Shown here piece after piece: positions 33,401 to 44,675 of a DNA stretch of 55,953 nucleotides. Under the pieces are notes generated by a model, which did not search any database, was not told the DNA's origin, and saw only the letters and a list, made by a program, of their open reading frames with translations. Where the stretch lies: positions 1 to 55,953 of the forward strand of contig CDRNVI010000159.1 of NCBI GenBank assembly GCA_977017575.1, in the 5' to 3' direction. This stretch comes from Paramoeba atlantica (Eukaryota > Discosea). The translations under genes and the position numbers were made by a program. Each line of letters starts with the position of its first letter. Position 1 is the stretch's first letter.

Positions 33401-35784
33401 CATTTTGTCAATGGAAACCAACTTCGAATTACCCAATTGTATTTCTTTTGGATATTAAGAAGAAGAAAGCAAGTCAATTAATCAATATTTCTTTTCTTGA
33501 TAAGTTGGCTTCTTTTTGTTTTGCAATTGATTGATAGTATCTTATTTCAATGAGTGAGGTGGTTTCAAAGTGTGAGACATGGACCTTGGATCCAGTATTA
33601 ATTGATTTGATTCTTCGTTCTCTTTTTCAGATAAGCAAATTACCCTCTGATAAAGTTCTTGAATTTCGAATACTTCAGCAAATGAAGTTAACTTGCCAAA
33701 ATGTTGTTTTTTGTAATGGTGGTAGTGGTGGTGGTGGTGGTGGTGGGGGGGGGGGGAGCGAACAACACTTCCCCCCAAAAAGTTGTTTTGGAGGAAGAGA
33801 AGGAGGAAGAGGTGGTGGTGATGAAATATTTTCTTCCTCTTCTTCTTCTTCTTCTTCATCCTCGATTTTTTCAATGTTAGCAACTGGAAATGGATATTTT
33901 TTTCAAACATTTCGAACCTCTTATGGATTTAAAAAAGAGACAAATGTGGATTTGAAATGGAGTTTCTTGGAAGAGCTTTGTACTCAATGGAGAGATTCAT
34001 TACATGCTGCGGCAACAATAATTTTACCAACTGCTGCTTCCCCCTCCCCTGGACCACCCTCCTCTTCCTTCTCCTCCTCCTCCTCGTTATTGCTGCCTCC
34101 ATTACCTTTTTCTTCTTTGATGACCTCATCATTATAGTATATGGAAGATTACTACAAAGAATTTATTGAGGCAAAGGGATGGAAAGAATTGAAACCAGAG
34201 CAAAAAGAAGATTTGATTGTGATTTCTTTAAATCACCACACTCTTATTTCTCGACCTTGTAGATTTAGGAAGTCAATTTATTATGAGTATTTTGCTTTTT
34301 CTCATGCAAAGATGAGAGAAAGAAGAGGAAGAAGAAGAGAAAACTTAAAGCAACAACAACAACAACAACAATCTGATAACGATAATGATGATAATAATTT
34401 TTTGCACCACCACCATCACCATCCTCTTCTTTTAGTTGTTCCAATGATTGCTTTTAAATTACAATCTCTTTTAATTCTTTCATCTCTTCCAACAATTTGA
34501 TGTGCGATTCTTTGTTCACAATATTTTGAACAACAACAACATCAACAAAAAAAAAGAAATGAGAAGATGTGTGGCGGTGGTGATGATGATGAAATTGATA
34601 TTTTTATTGCATGTCCTGAAGTTTTGACTATGAAAGAATTTATTGAGTGGTTAGATCTTCAACAATATGAACAATAACAAAAACAAAAAAGAACACAAAG
34701 GAGAGGAAGGAGAGAGGAAGAGGAAGAGGAGGAGAAATTTGAAGAAGAAGAAGCTTCTTCTTCTCTCAGAACAACAAATACAAATCCCACCCCCCCCTAT
34801 ATTGCTGCTGCTGTTGCAACTAATTCTTCTTCTTTGGATTTGTTGAAAAAAATCTTTTTGTTTATTTTTATTGATGAAGCTCATCTCCAATGGTCTGCTG
34901 GTCCTTCGTATTGCTTGAGCTATCTTCACTTGAGAACCACTTGTCTTAAAATTGAAGAAAAAGTTATCGAAATGTCAGGAACTTATGATTCTTCAATGTT
35001 TGAAGAAGAGATTAATGCAATTGATTGTGGGAAAGGAAAGAATGTTTTTCATGCAATTCAAGGATCTGTTGATCTTTCTGCTTCTCTTTCGAATTTTCCG
35101 AATGATGTGTTTGTTTATCCTTCCAAGGAATGCTTGGATGGAACAAAAGAAAATCTTCTTACTTATGTTTTAATACAAGTCCCCCGTGCTCAATGTCAAG
35201 TTTTGATTTATTGTCGTACAAAAAGTCAAGTCTCTGAGGTTTATTACTATTTTAAAAAATCTGATAAGTTATTCGTGTGATACTCAGATAAATGATATTC
35301 AAATGTTGTTCTTATCCCCTTTTCTTCAGACTATCGAAACAATTCAACACACTTGGAAAATATGAAATCAGTTCTTTCTTCCTCTTCATCACAACCACCA
35401 CGAAAAGAAGGAACAACAGCGGCAGCAGTGGAAAGTACTTTTATTATCATTGGAACTTCAACAATTTGTTAAGCATGTGACTTTCTAGTTCTTTCTTATT
35501 TATTGATGATGGATGTATCCTTTTCAATTTTGGATACTTTACAACTTTGTGGCTGAGTGACTCGAGGGAACTGAACTCCAGGAAAAATTGTTTTATTTAC
35601 TCCTCCTCCTCCTCCAAAATTTCTTCTTTCTTCAAAAAGGAAAGAGGAAGAAGAGGGTGAATCAATGATTTCATCTAATTCTTTTTTTCCTCTTGTTTCC
35701 TCATTATCATCAACAGTAGCAGTGCCACTGCTCCTCCCTTCCTCTCTTTCTTCTTCTTCTTTTTCTTCTTCTTCTTCTAATTAG
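30460..35784 (+). CDS. RecQ-like SF2 helicase, telomere-linked type, 19 in-frame stop codons
   Basis: One frame of 1774 codons runs without a frameshift. The N-terminal part has a Cys/His cluster (CSECNSVVCKRK...KKKHANGC, from residue 142). Long Gly, Ser, Gln, Ala and Thr runs fill the middle. Helicase motifs follow: Walker-A-like PCRFRKS (1266-1272, expected PTGxGKS), Ia LLLVVP (about 1323), ACPE (1384-1387), DEAH (1472-1475), SGTY (1506-1509), IV LIYCRTKS (about 1582), a motif V region near 1665-1675, and VI LQLCG*VTRGN (about 1695-1705). RecQ enzymes unwind DNA at telomeres and in recombination. In-frame codons are TAG x5, TAA x4 and TGA x10, including TGA 35554 in motif VI. Several motifs depart from consensus, so it may not be a working ATPase. 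The frame ends at TAG 35782, at a telomere-like junction. Confidence 0.75.
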
Positions 35785-36460
35785 GGTTTATAGCTCTTGC
35801 CTAGTTCAATCTATTATTTTATAGGTTTAGGCTCTTTACTCCCTTTAAATCAATATTTTTTTTTAAAAGTCTTTTTGCAACATTAGGTTTTCCTGCAACT
35901 TAGAATTTCTTCTTTTTTTTAATTTTTCTTTAAAGAAAAGATTTTTATTTAAAATAAATGGTTGTAAGAGAAAGAAAATGGTTTCTTAAAAAAATTGAAA
36001 AAATAAATTCATTCAATTTATTTTGAAAAATTATTTATTATTTTTTTAAAAAAAACAATTGAAAAAAATTAAAAAGAAAAAAAAAAAATAGAAAACAAGT
36101 TGAAAGAGAAATAAGAAGGATTTAAAGAAAGAAAAAAGAAAAAAGAAAAAAATTCAAACAAAAAAAAGGTTAACAAAAAACATAAAAAAAAAGGAAATAA
36201 TACAATAGAAAAGATTTTAATCTATTCTTCTCTTTCTTTTGATAATAGTAACCAACACAAGGTTCAATTAATACAATAGAAAAAAAAGCAAAACAGCTTA
36301 ACATAACAAGAAGAAAAGTGAAATCCATAAAGTTCACTTAATAATTCACCTTTAAATAAAAAAAAAATAATATAAGAAAAAAAAAAGAAAAAAAATGAAG
36401 GATTTTTGATCTCTCCAAAAAAAAAAAAAAAAATATGAATCAATCAAGAATTGAACCCAT

Positions 36461-37046
36461 CACTCCAGGCTGGCTAAACTATGCACCTCAAATCATGAAT
36501 TTATTAATCATCCAAACTAACCCTATCACTTCCATTCAAGACCTCAAAAAAAAAGTTCCACCTTAGCAAATAAACAGTTCCAACTCAATTTTGAACAAAT
36601 CTTTGAAAATTAGAATTCTGAAAAACAATCTTTCTTTTTTGGAATTCCAAAAAACAAAATACTCAGAATCCAGCCAAACACAAAAAAAAATTCATTTTTA
36701 GAATTTCAAAAAACACAAAAACCTTGTTTTCTCTTGAAAAGATAAAAAAATGAAAGAAAAAAATATAAAAAGATACAAAAAGACTCCCAAACCAAAAAAA
36801 CAACAAAGCTTACAAAAAAAACTTGAAAAAAAGAAGAACAAATCTTGTTTCTCTCTCATTCTTCAACTTTTCTGAAACTCAAAACACAAGAAAAAAACAA
36901 AAAAGAGTGGTAAATCAAAAAAAAAAACCAAAAAAACTGATATGGACATGATTTTTTTTGCAGATTTGAAAGGAATAAACAGGATTGATTTGGATGATTG
37001 ATAAATTCATGACTCAAAGTGCATAGGGTTTAGCCAGCCTGGTGTG
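36461..37046. mobile_element. 586-bp element with long inverted ends (MITE-like), copy 1
   Basis: The left end reads CACTCCAGGCTGGCTAAACT. The right end, reverse-complemented, reads CACACCAGGCTGGCTAAACC, and similarity continues for about 50 bp through a shared CATGAATTTAT. The element lies inside a copy of the neighbouring minisatellite: half a unit precedes it and the rest follows. There is no coding capacity. It is probably a non-autonomous DNA transposon; the flanks allow at most a very short target duplication. Confidence 0.65.
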
Positions 37047-37545
37047 AAAATAAATCGATTAAAAGTCTCGTCACAGAAGGATTTTGACTCTCCAAAAAAA
37101 AATTAAAAAAAATATGAACCAATTAAGAATTGAATGAAAAATAAATTGATCAAAATTCTTGTCACAGAAGGATTTTGACTCTCCAAAAAAATTAAAAAAA
37201 AAAATATGAACCAATGAAGAATTGAATCCAAAAATAAATCGATCAAAATTCTTGTCACAGAAGGATTTTGACTCCCCAAAAAAAATTAAAAAAAAAATAT
37301 GAACCAATTAAAAATTGAACAAAAAATAAATTGATCAAAATCTTTGTCACAGAAGGATTTTGACTCTCCAAAAAAATTAAAAAAAAAAATATGAACCAAT
37401 GAAGAATTGAACCCAAAAATAAATTGATCAAAATTCTCATCACAGAAGGATTTTGACTCCCCAAAAAAAATTAAAAAAAAAATATGAACCAATCAAGAAT
37501 TGAACCCAAAAATAAATTAATCAAAAGTCTGGATTTTGACTCCCA
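37047..37545 (+). repeat. minisatellite of about 91 bp, about 5 copies
   Basis: Each unit carries AATAAATCGATCAAAATTCT, then GTCACAGAAGGATTTTGACTC, a run of A broken by ATT, then TATGAACCAATGAAGAATTG. GTCACAGAAGG-type cores recur about every 91-94 bp. On the minus strand each unit contains GGGTTCAATTC, similar to a tRNA B box. Confidence 0.88.
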
Positions 37546-38958
37546 AAAAAAAAATAAAAAATTAAAAAATAAGAACCAACCAGGAATCAAACCAAAACAA
37601 AGAGAGGTGTTATATTATTCAAGAGCAACAAATATATGAAAGCAAAACTTTAATAAAAATGGATTGATAATACAACAGAAAAATAATATATTAAATATTA
37701 ATAATAAATAATCATCCCCAAAATATTAATAATTTTCATAATAAGAATTTCACACAAAGAACAAACAAAGAACAATAAATAATTAATCAACAACAACTAA
37801 TTACCATAAAAGAAGTAAACCTGATTTAGCAGCACTCAAAAATGACTCCAAAAAGCAATGATATTTTTGTTCGGGGAGAGGCAGATAGGTGATAGTTGAC
37901 ATCTGACCACAACAACAACACAACAGCAGCAGCAATTGATCATTCTATTTTATTTCTTTAAAAGAGAGAAAGAGAAAAGAAAATGAAAAAAAAAAGAAAA
38001 AAGTACTTGCAAAAGAGATTGAAAAAAAAGAGAGAAAAAAAAATTGCAAGGACGACAAATTTGGGGAGAAAAACTTCCTCTGCCCCACAACTATACTCTA
38101 TTAAAAGAAAAAAAGATTTAAAAAGAGAGAAGAGAGAGAATAAGGTTATTAGAGTTAAAGATGGGGAGATATCAACGAAAGAGAAAAGGAAAAGAGGGGA
38201 AAAGTGAAGATTTGGGGGGGGGGAGGGGGAGGGGGGAAAGGGAAAATGTCAGAGGATTGATGAGATCTCCACAGAAAATAAACAACAAAACAATAAATGA
38301 AAGTCAATCTAAAGATCAAATTGAAAAAAAGCAGAAGGTGTGGTTTATATCAAATAAAAGGAACAACAAAAGAAAGAAAGAAAGAATAGGGTTTTGAACA
38401 AAAGAGAAAATATTCAAAGAGAGAAAACACAGAAAAAATCAAATGTGACAAAAAACAAAAGGATGAATCAAAACACAGCAGGCAGGATTGTTGTTGTTGA
38501 AGGAGCACCAATGAAAGACAAAAGAGAGGGAAAAACACAAAAGAGGAAAACACTTCAAATAAGAAAGAACAATCAAAGTGAGAAGAAAACACAAATTTTT
38601 GAGGAAAAGGTAAGAAAGGAGACAAGAGAAAAACAAAAGAGGGGAGAATCAACTAAGGGGAGATTCGACAGGAAAGAGCAGTGAGAAAGACTTCAAAATG
38701 AATAGAAGACAACAAAACAAGGTAGAGATTTGAAATACAGAATAAGGTGGAAAGGGAAAGGGGAAAAAGGGAAAAAAGGAAGAGCAAAGAGGACACAAAA
38801 AGAGAAAGAAAAGAATGAACAAAAGAACAAAGAAAGAAGAACAAATAAAAAAGACAAAACAAACAAAAGGATGAAGAGAACCACATCTCAAGCCTCATCC
38901 ATCATAATACCCAAGAAAGGAAAAATAAACATGACAAAAACAAGTGTGACGAACAAAG

Positions 38959-38984
38959 GTTTAGGGTTTAGGGTTTAGGGTTTA
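38959..38984 (+). repeat. interstitial telomeric repeat
   Basis: About three and a half TTTAGGG units, in the same orientation as the terminal array, at the junction of block copies 1 and 2. Confidence 0.92.
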
Positions 38985-39653
38985 TAGCTCTTGCCTAGTT
39001 CAACCTATTATTTTATAGGTTTAGGCTCTTTACTCTCTTTAAATCAATATTTTTTTTAAAAAGTCTTTTTGCAACATTAGGTTTTCCTGCAACTTAAAAT
39101 TTCTTCTTTTTTTTTATTTTTCTTTAAAGAAAAGATTTTTATTTAAAATAAATGGTTGTAAGAGAAAGAAAATGGTTTCTTAAAAAAATTGAAAAAATAA
39201 ATTCATTCAATTTATTTTGAAAAATTATTTATTATTTTTTTAAAAAAAACAATTGAAAAAAATTAAAAAGAAAAAAAAAAATAGAAAACAAGTTGAAAGA
39301 GAAATAAAAAGGATTTAAAGAAAGAAAAAAGAAAGAAGAAAAAAATTCAAACAAAAAAAAGGTTAACAAAAAACATAAAAAAAAAGGAAATAATACAATA
39401 GAAAAGATTTTAATCTATTCTTCTCTTTCTTTTGATAATAATAACCAACACAAGGTTCAATTAATACAATAGAAGAAAAAGCAAAACAGCTTAACATAAC
39501 AAGAAGAAAAGTGAAATCCATAAAGTTCACTCAATAATTCACCTTTAAATAAAAAAAAAAGAATATGAGAAAAAAAAAAGAAAAAAAATGAAGGATTTTT
39601 GATCTCTCCAAAAAAAAAAAAAAAAATATGAACCAATCAAGAATTGAACCCAT

Positions 39654-40237
39654 CACTCCAGGCTGGCTAAACTGTGCACCTCGAGTTGTGAATTTATCAA
39701 TCATCCAAACTAACTCTGTCACTTCCATTCAAGGCCTCAAAAAAAAAGTTCCACCTTAGTAAATAAACAGTTCCAACTCAATTTTGAACAAACCTTTGAA
39801 AATTAGAATTCTGAAAAACAATCTTTCTTTTTTGGAATTCCAAAAAATAAAATACTCAGAATCCAGCCAAACACAAAAAAAAATTCATTTTTAGAATTTC
39901 AAAAACACAAAAACCTTGTTTTCTCTTGAAAAGATAAAAAAATAAAAGAAAAAAACACAAGAAGATACAAGAAGACTCCCAAACCAAAAAAACAACAAAG
40001 CTTACAAAAAAAACTTGAAAAAAAGAAGAACAAATCTTGTTTTTCTCTCATCTTTCAACTTTTCTGAAACTCAAAACACAAGAAAAAAACAAAAAAGAGT
40101 GGTGAATCAAAAAAAAAACCAAAAAAACTGATATGGACATGATTTTTTTTGTAGATTTGAAAGGAATAAACAGAGTTAATTTGGATGATTGATAAATTCA
40201 TGACTCAAAGTGCATAGGGTTTAGCCAGCCTGATGTG
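39654..40237. mobile_element. MITE-like inverted-repeat element, copy 2
   Basis: Same element as 36461-37046, carried along by the block duplication, with the same ends and the same position relative to the minisatellite. Confidence 0.65.
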
Positions 40238-41010
40238 AAAATAAATTGATCAAAAGTCTCGTCACAGAAGGATTTTGATTCCCCAAAAAAAAATTAAAAA
40301 AAATATGAACCAATTAAGAATTGAACGAAAAATAAATTGATCAAAATTCTTGTCACAGAAGAATTTTAACTCCTCAAAAAAATTAAAAAAAAAAAATATG
40401 AACTAATAAAGAATTGAACCCAAAAATAAATCGATCAAAATTCTCATCACAGAAGGATTTTGACTCTCCAAAAAAATTAAAAAAAAAAATATGAACCAAT
40501 GAAGAATTGAACCCAAAAATAAATCGATCAAAATTCTTGTCACAGAAGGATTTTGACTCCCCAAAAAAATTAAAAAAAAAATATGAACCAATGAAGAATT
40601 GAACCCAAAAATAAATTGATCAAAATTCTCGTCACAGAAGGATTTTGACTCCCCAAAAAAAAATTAAAAAAAATATGAACCAATTAAGAATTGAATAAAA
40701 AATAAATTGATCAAAATTCTCGTCACAGAAGGATTTTGACTCCCCAAAAAAATTAAAAAAAAAATATGAACCAATGAAGAATTGAACTCAAAAATAAATC
40801 GATCAAAATTCTCGTCATAGAAGGATTTTGACTCCCCAAAAAAATTAAAAAAAAAAAATATGAACCAATGAAAAATTGAACCCAAAAATAAATCGATTAA
40901 AATTCTCATCACAGAAGGATTTTGACTCCCCAAAAAAAATTAAAAAAAAAATATGAACCAATAAAGAATTGAACCCAAAAATAAATCGATCAAAAGTCTG
41001 GATTTTGACT
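40238..41010 (+). repeat. minisatellite of about 91 bp, about 8 copies
   Basis: The same unit as at 37047-37545, expanded by about three units in this block copy. Confidence 0.88.
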
Positions 41011-42438
41011 CCCAAAAAAAAAATAAAAAATTAAAAAATAAGAACCAACCAAGAATCAAACCAAAACAAAGAGAGGTGTTATATTATTCAAGAGCAACAA
41101 ATATATGAAAGCAAAACCTTAATAAAAATGGATTGATAATACAACAGAAAAATAACATGTTAAATATTAACAATAAATAATCATCCCCAAAATATTAATA
41201 ATTTTCATAATAAGAATTTCACACAAAGAACAAACAAAGAACAATAAATAATTAATCAACAACAACTAATTACCATAAAAGAAGTAAACCTGATTTAGCA
41301 GCACTCAAAAATGACTCCAAAAAGCAATAATATTTTTGTTCGGGGAGAGGCAGATGGGGTGATAGTTGACATCTGACCACAACAACAACACAGCAGCAGC
41401 AGCAATTGGTCATTCTATTTTATTTCTTTAAAAGAGAGAAAGAGAAAAGAAAATGAAAAAAAAAAGAAAAAAGTACTTACAAAAGAGATTGAAAAAAAAG
41501 AGAGAGAAAAAGATTGCAACGATGATGACAAATTTGGGGAGAAAAACTTCCTCTGCCCCACAACTACACTCTATTGAAAGAAAAAAAGATTTAAAAAGAG
41601 AGAAGAGAGAGAATAAGGTTATTAGAGTAAAGATGGGGAGATATCAACGAAAGAGAAAAGGAAAAGAGGGGAGAAGTGAAGATTTGGGGGGGGGGAGGGG
41701 AGGGGGGGAAAGGGAAAATGTCAGAGGATTGATGAGATCCCCACAGAAAATAAACAACAAAACAATAAATGAAAGTCAATCCAAAGATCAAATTGAAAAA
41801 AAGCAGAAGGTGTGGTTTATATCAAATAAAAGGAACAACAACAACAATAAAAGAAAGAATAGGGTTTTGAACAAAAGAGAAAATATTCAAAAAGAGAAAA
41901 CACAAAAAAAAATCAAATGTAACAAAAAACAAAAGGATGAATCAAAACACAGCAGGCAGGGTTGAAGGAGCACAAAGCACCAACGAAAGACAAAAGAGAG
42001 GGAAAAACACAAAAGAGGAAAACACTCCAAATAAGAAAGAACAATCAAAGTGAGAAGAAAACACAAATTTTTGAGGAAAAGGTAAGAAAGGAGACAGGAG
42101 AAAAACAAAAGAGGGGAGAATCAACCAGGGGGAGATTCGACAGGAAAGAGCAGTGAGAAAGACTTCAAAATGAATAGAAGACAACAGAACAAGGTAGAGG
42201 TTTGAAATACAGAATAAGGTGGAAAGGGAAAGGGGAAAAAGGGGAAAAAGGAAGAGCAAAGAGGACACAAAAAGATAAAGAAAAGAACGAACAAAAGAAC
42301 AAAGAAAGAAGAACAAATAAAAAAGACAAGACAAACAAAAGGATGAAGAAAACCGCATCTCAAGCCTCATCCATCATGATACCCAAGAAAGGAAAAATAA
42401 ACATGACAAAAACAAGTGTGACGAACAAGGGTTTAGGG

Positions 42439-42815
42439 TAGCGAATAAAAGACACACAAACAAAAGGAAAAGAAATCAAAAACCCAAAAAAAAAAGGAAA
42501 GGGGGGAGAAGAGGAGAGAAAGGACTAAAACAAAAAAAAAAAAACACTGAGAGGAAACAAAGAAGAAAAACCTGATCACATAGGGGAGGGATAATGTTCT
42601 GAGCAATCCACACCACAATTCTTCCTTCCTCTCTCTCCGTGTGTGGTTTTTGAAGCAATCTCTCACCTCATCAAGATCAACTCTTTTTCTCTTTTTTTTA
42701 CACACACAAAGAAAACAAAAAAAGAGTTGTTTGATGAAAGAAGCAAAAAAAAGTCTCTTCCCCTTGCCGCCCTCCTAACTTTGACTCCCTCCATCACCCT
42801 CCCCCGAACAAGCAA
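42439..42815 (+). repeat. subtelomeric sub-block D, copy 1
   Basis: Starts TAGCGAATAAAAGACACACA and includes TCTCCGTGTGTGGTTTTTGA and CACACACAAAGAAAACAAAA. It recurs at 43846-44266. No gene. Confidence 0.8.
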
Positions 42816-43845
42816 TAATTGATCATTCTATTTTATTTTTTTAAAAGAGAGAAAGAGAAAGAGAAAGAGAAAATGAAAAAAAAAAGAAAAAGTACTTGCA
42901 AAAAAGATTGAAAAAAAAAAAAAAGAGAAAAAGATTGCAACGACGACAACGAAAAGGAGAAAAACTTCCTCTGCCCCACAACTACACTCTATTGAAAGAA
43001 AAAAAGGTTTAAAAAGAGAGAAGAAAGAGAATAAGGTTATTAGAGTAAAGATGGGGAGATATCAACAAAAGAGAAAAGGAAAAGAGGGGGAAGTGAAGAT
43101 TTGGGGAGGGAAGGGAAAGGGAAAATGTCAGGATTGATGAAATCTCCACAGAAAAACAACAAAACAATAAACGAAAGTTAATCCAAAGATCAAATCGAAA
43201 AAGCAAAAGGTGTGGTTTATATCAAATAAAAGGAACAACAACAACAAAAGAAAGAATAGGGTTTTGAACAAAAGAGAAAATATTCAAAGAGAGAAAACAC
43301 AGAAAAAAATCAAATGTGGCAAAAAACAAAAGGATGAATCAAAACACAGCAGACAGGGTTGAAGGAGCACAAAGCACCAACGAAAGACAAAAGAGAGGGA
43401 AAAACACAAAAGAGGAAAACACTCCAAATAAGAAAGAACAATCAAAGTGAGAAAACAAATTTTTGAGGAAAAGGTAAGAAAGGAGACAGGAGAAAAACAA
43501 AAGAGGGGAGAATCAACCAGGGGGAGATTCGACAGGAAAGAGCAGTGAGAAAGACTTCAAAATGAATAGAAGACAACAGAACAAGGTAAGGGTTCACAAC
43601 AGAAAAGGGTTTAGGGAAGGGAGAGTGAAAGGGAAGGGGGAAAAGGGGGAAAAGGAAGAGCAAAGAGGACACAAAAAGACAATAAAGAAAAGAACGAACA
43701 AAAGAACAAAAAAAGAAGAACAAATAAAAAAGACAAGACAAACAAAAGGATGAAGAGAACCGCATCTCAAGCCTCATCCATCATGATACCCAAGAAAGGA
43801 AAAATAAACATGACGAAAACAAGTGTGAAAAACAAGGGTTTAGGG
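42816..43845 (+). repeat. subtelomeric block, partial copy 3
   Basis: Starts AATAATTGATCATTCTATTT and matches the purine-rich right part of blocks 1 and 2 (from about 37935 and 41400). It ends with GGGTTTAGGG at 43836-43845. The left part, with the minisatellite and the inverted-repeat element, is missing. Confidence 0.85.
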
Positions 43846-44266
43846 TGGCGAACAAAAGACACACAAACAAAAGACACACAAACAAAAGACACACAAACAA
43901 AAGACACACACAAACAAAAGACACACAAACAAAAGGAAAAGAGATCAAAAACCAAAAAAAAAGGGGGGAAAAGAGGAGAGAAAGGACAAAAAAAAAAAAA
44001 CACTGAGAGGAAATAAAGAAGAAAACCTAATCACATAGGGGAAGGATAATGTTCTGAGTTCTGAGCAATCCACACCACAATTCTTCCTTCCTCTCTCCGT
44101 GTGTGGTCTTTGAAGCGATCTTTCACCTCATCAAGATTAACTCTTTTTCTCTTTTTTTTATACACACAAAGAAAACAAAAAAAGAGTTGTTTGAAAGAAG
44201 CAAAAAAAGTCTTTTCCCTTTGCCCCCTGACCGCGACTCCCTCCATCCCCCCCGAACAAGCAACAG
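43846..44266 (+). repeat. subtelomeric sub-block D, copy 2, with short tandem repeat
   Basis: Matches 42439-42815. Its left part has about five tandem units of ACACAAACAAAAGAC (43858-43935), where copy 1 has about one. Confidence 0.8.
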
Positions 44267-44675
44267 CATGTTTTTCAAGGTGAAAAACAAAAAAAAAATA
44301 CAAAAAATAAAAGATTTTTGGGCAGTAAAATATCGAATCAGATTTTCTTGTGAGTATTTTTGTTATTTTCATTTTATTGAAAAAAACATAAAAAATAAAA
44401 TATAAAAATTCATCTACTCCAAAGCCGAAAGGTAGTAAAAAGGCTGACGTATATTTTAGAGTGCTAAAAATAAATGATGAATTGCTTTTTCATGTGAAAA
44501 GGTGCAAGACAGCTTTTTCGGGAAGAAAAGTCAAAAAGACCCCTTTTATTTTTTCTTTTTTTTCTTTGTTTTTTGTTGTTTTTTTGGGTGTTTGAAGTTG
44601 CTCAGAGTGAGTTGGGAATTGTATTTTTTAGTCTTGAAATTTGTTCTTCTCTTAAAAGAAAGACTAAAAAAGAAA

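Larger units (their letters stand above)
35785..38984 (+). repeat. subtelomeric block, copy 1
   Basis: This 3.2-kb block starts GGGTTTATAGCTCTTGCC and ends in an interstitial TTTAGGG run at 38959-38984. It recurs at 38985-42438 with high identity. It contains AT-rich DNA, the inverted-repeat element (36461-37046), a five-copy minisatellite, and a purine-rich part (37970-38950) whose Lys/Arg frames I regard as composition artefacts. Confidence 0.88.
38985..42438 (+). repeat. subtelomeric block, copy 2
   Basis: Nearly the same sequence as 35785-38984 but longer, mainly because its minisatellite has about eight units instead of five. It ends with GGGTTTAGGG at 42429-42438. No credible genes: the Lys/Arg/Glu- and Phe-rich frames change between copies. 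Confidence 0.88.

Noticed and set aside
30460-35784. Splitting the helicase region into many small single-exon genes
   Set aside because: All pieces share one frame, helicase motifs fall in the right order across the pieces, and several junctions lack splice signals.
36440-36520. tRNA-like A and B boxes on the minus strand (TAGTTTAGCCAG, GGGTTCAATTC)
   Set aside because: The boxes are only about 24 bp apart, too close for a tRNA, and there is no acceptor stem.
37071-37492. Overlapping minus-strand frames with a repeated WFIFFLIFF...KSFCD motif, also at 40403-40933
   Set aside because: These are translations of the 91-bp minisatellite; unit length is not a fixed multiple of three and the frame drifts between units.
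38161-38684. Possible basic proteins in the purine-rich part of the repeat blocks (and at 41453-42156, 43562-44016)
   Set aside because: Frame lengths and frames change between the block copies through small indels, as expected of non-coding A/G-rich DNA.
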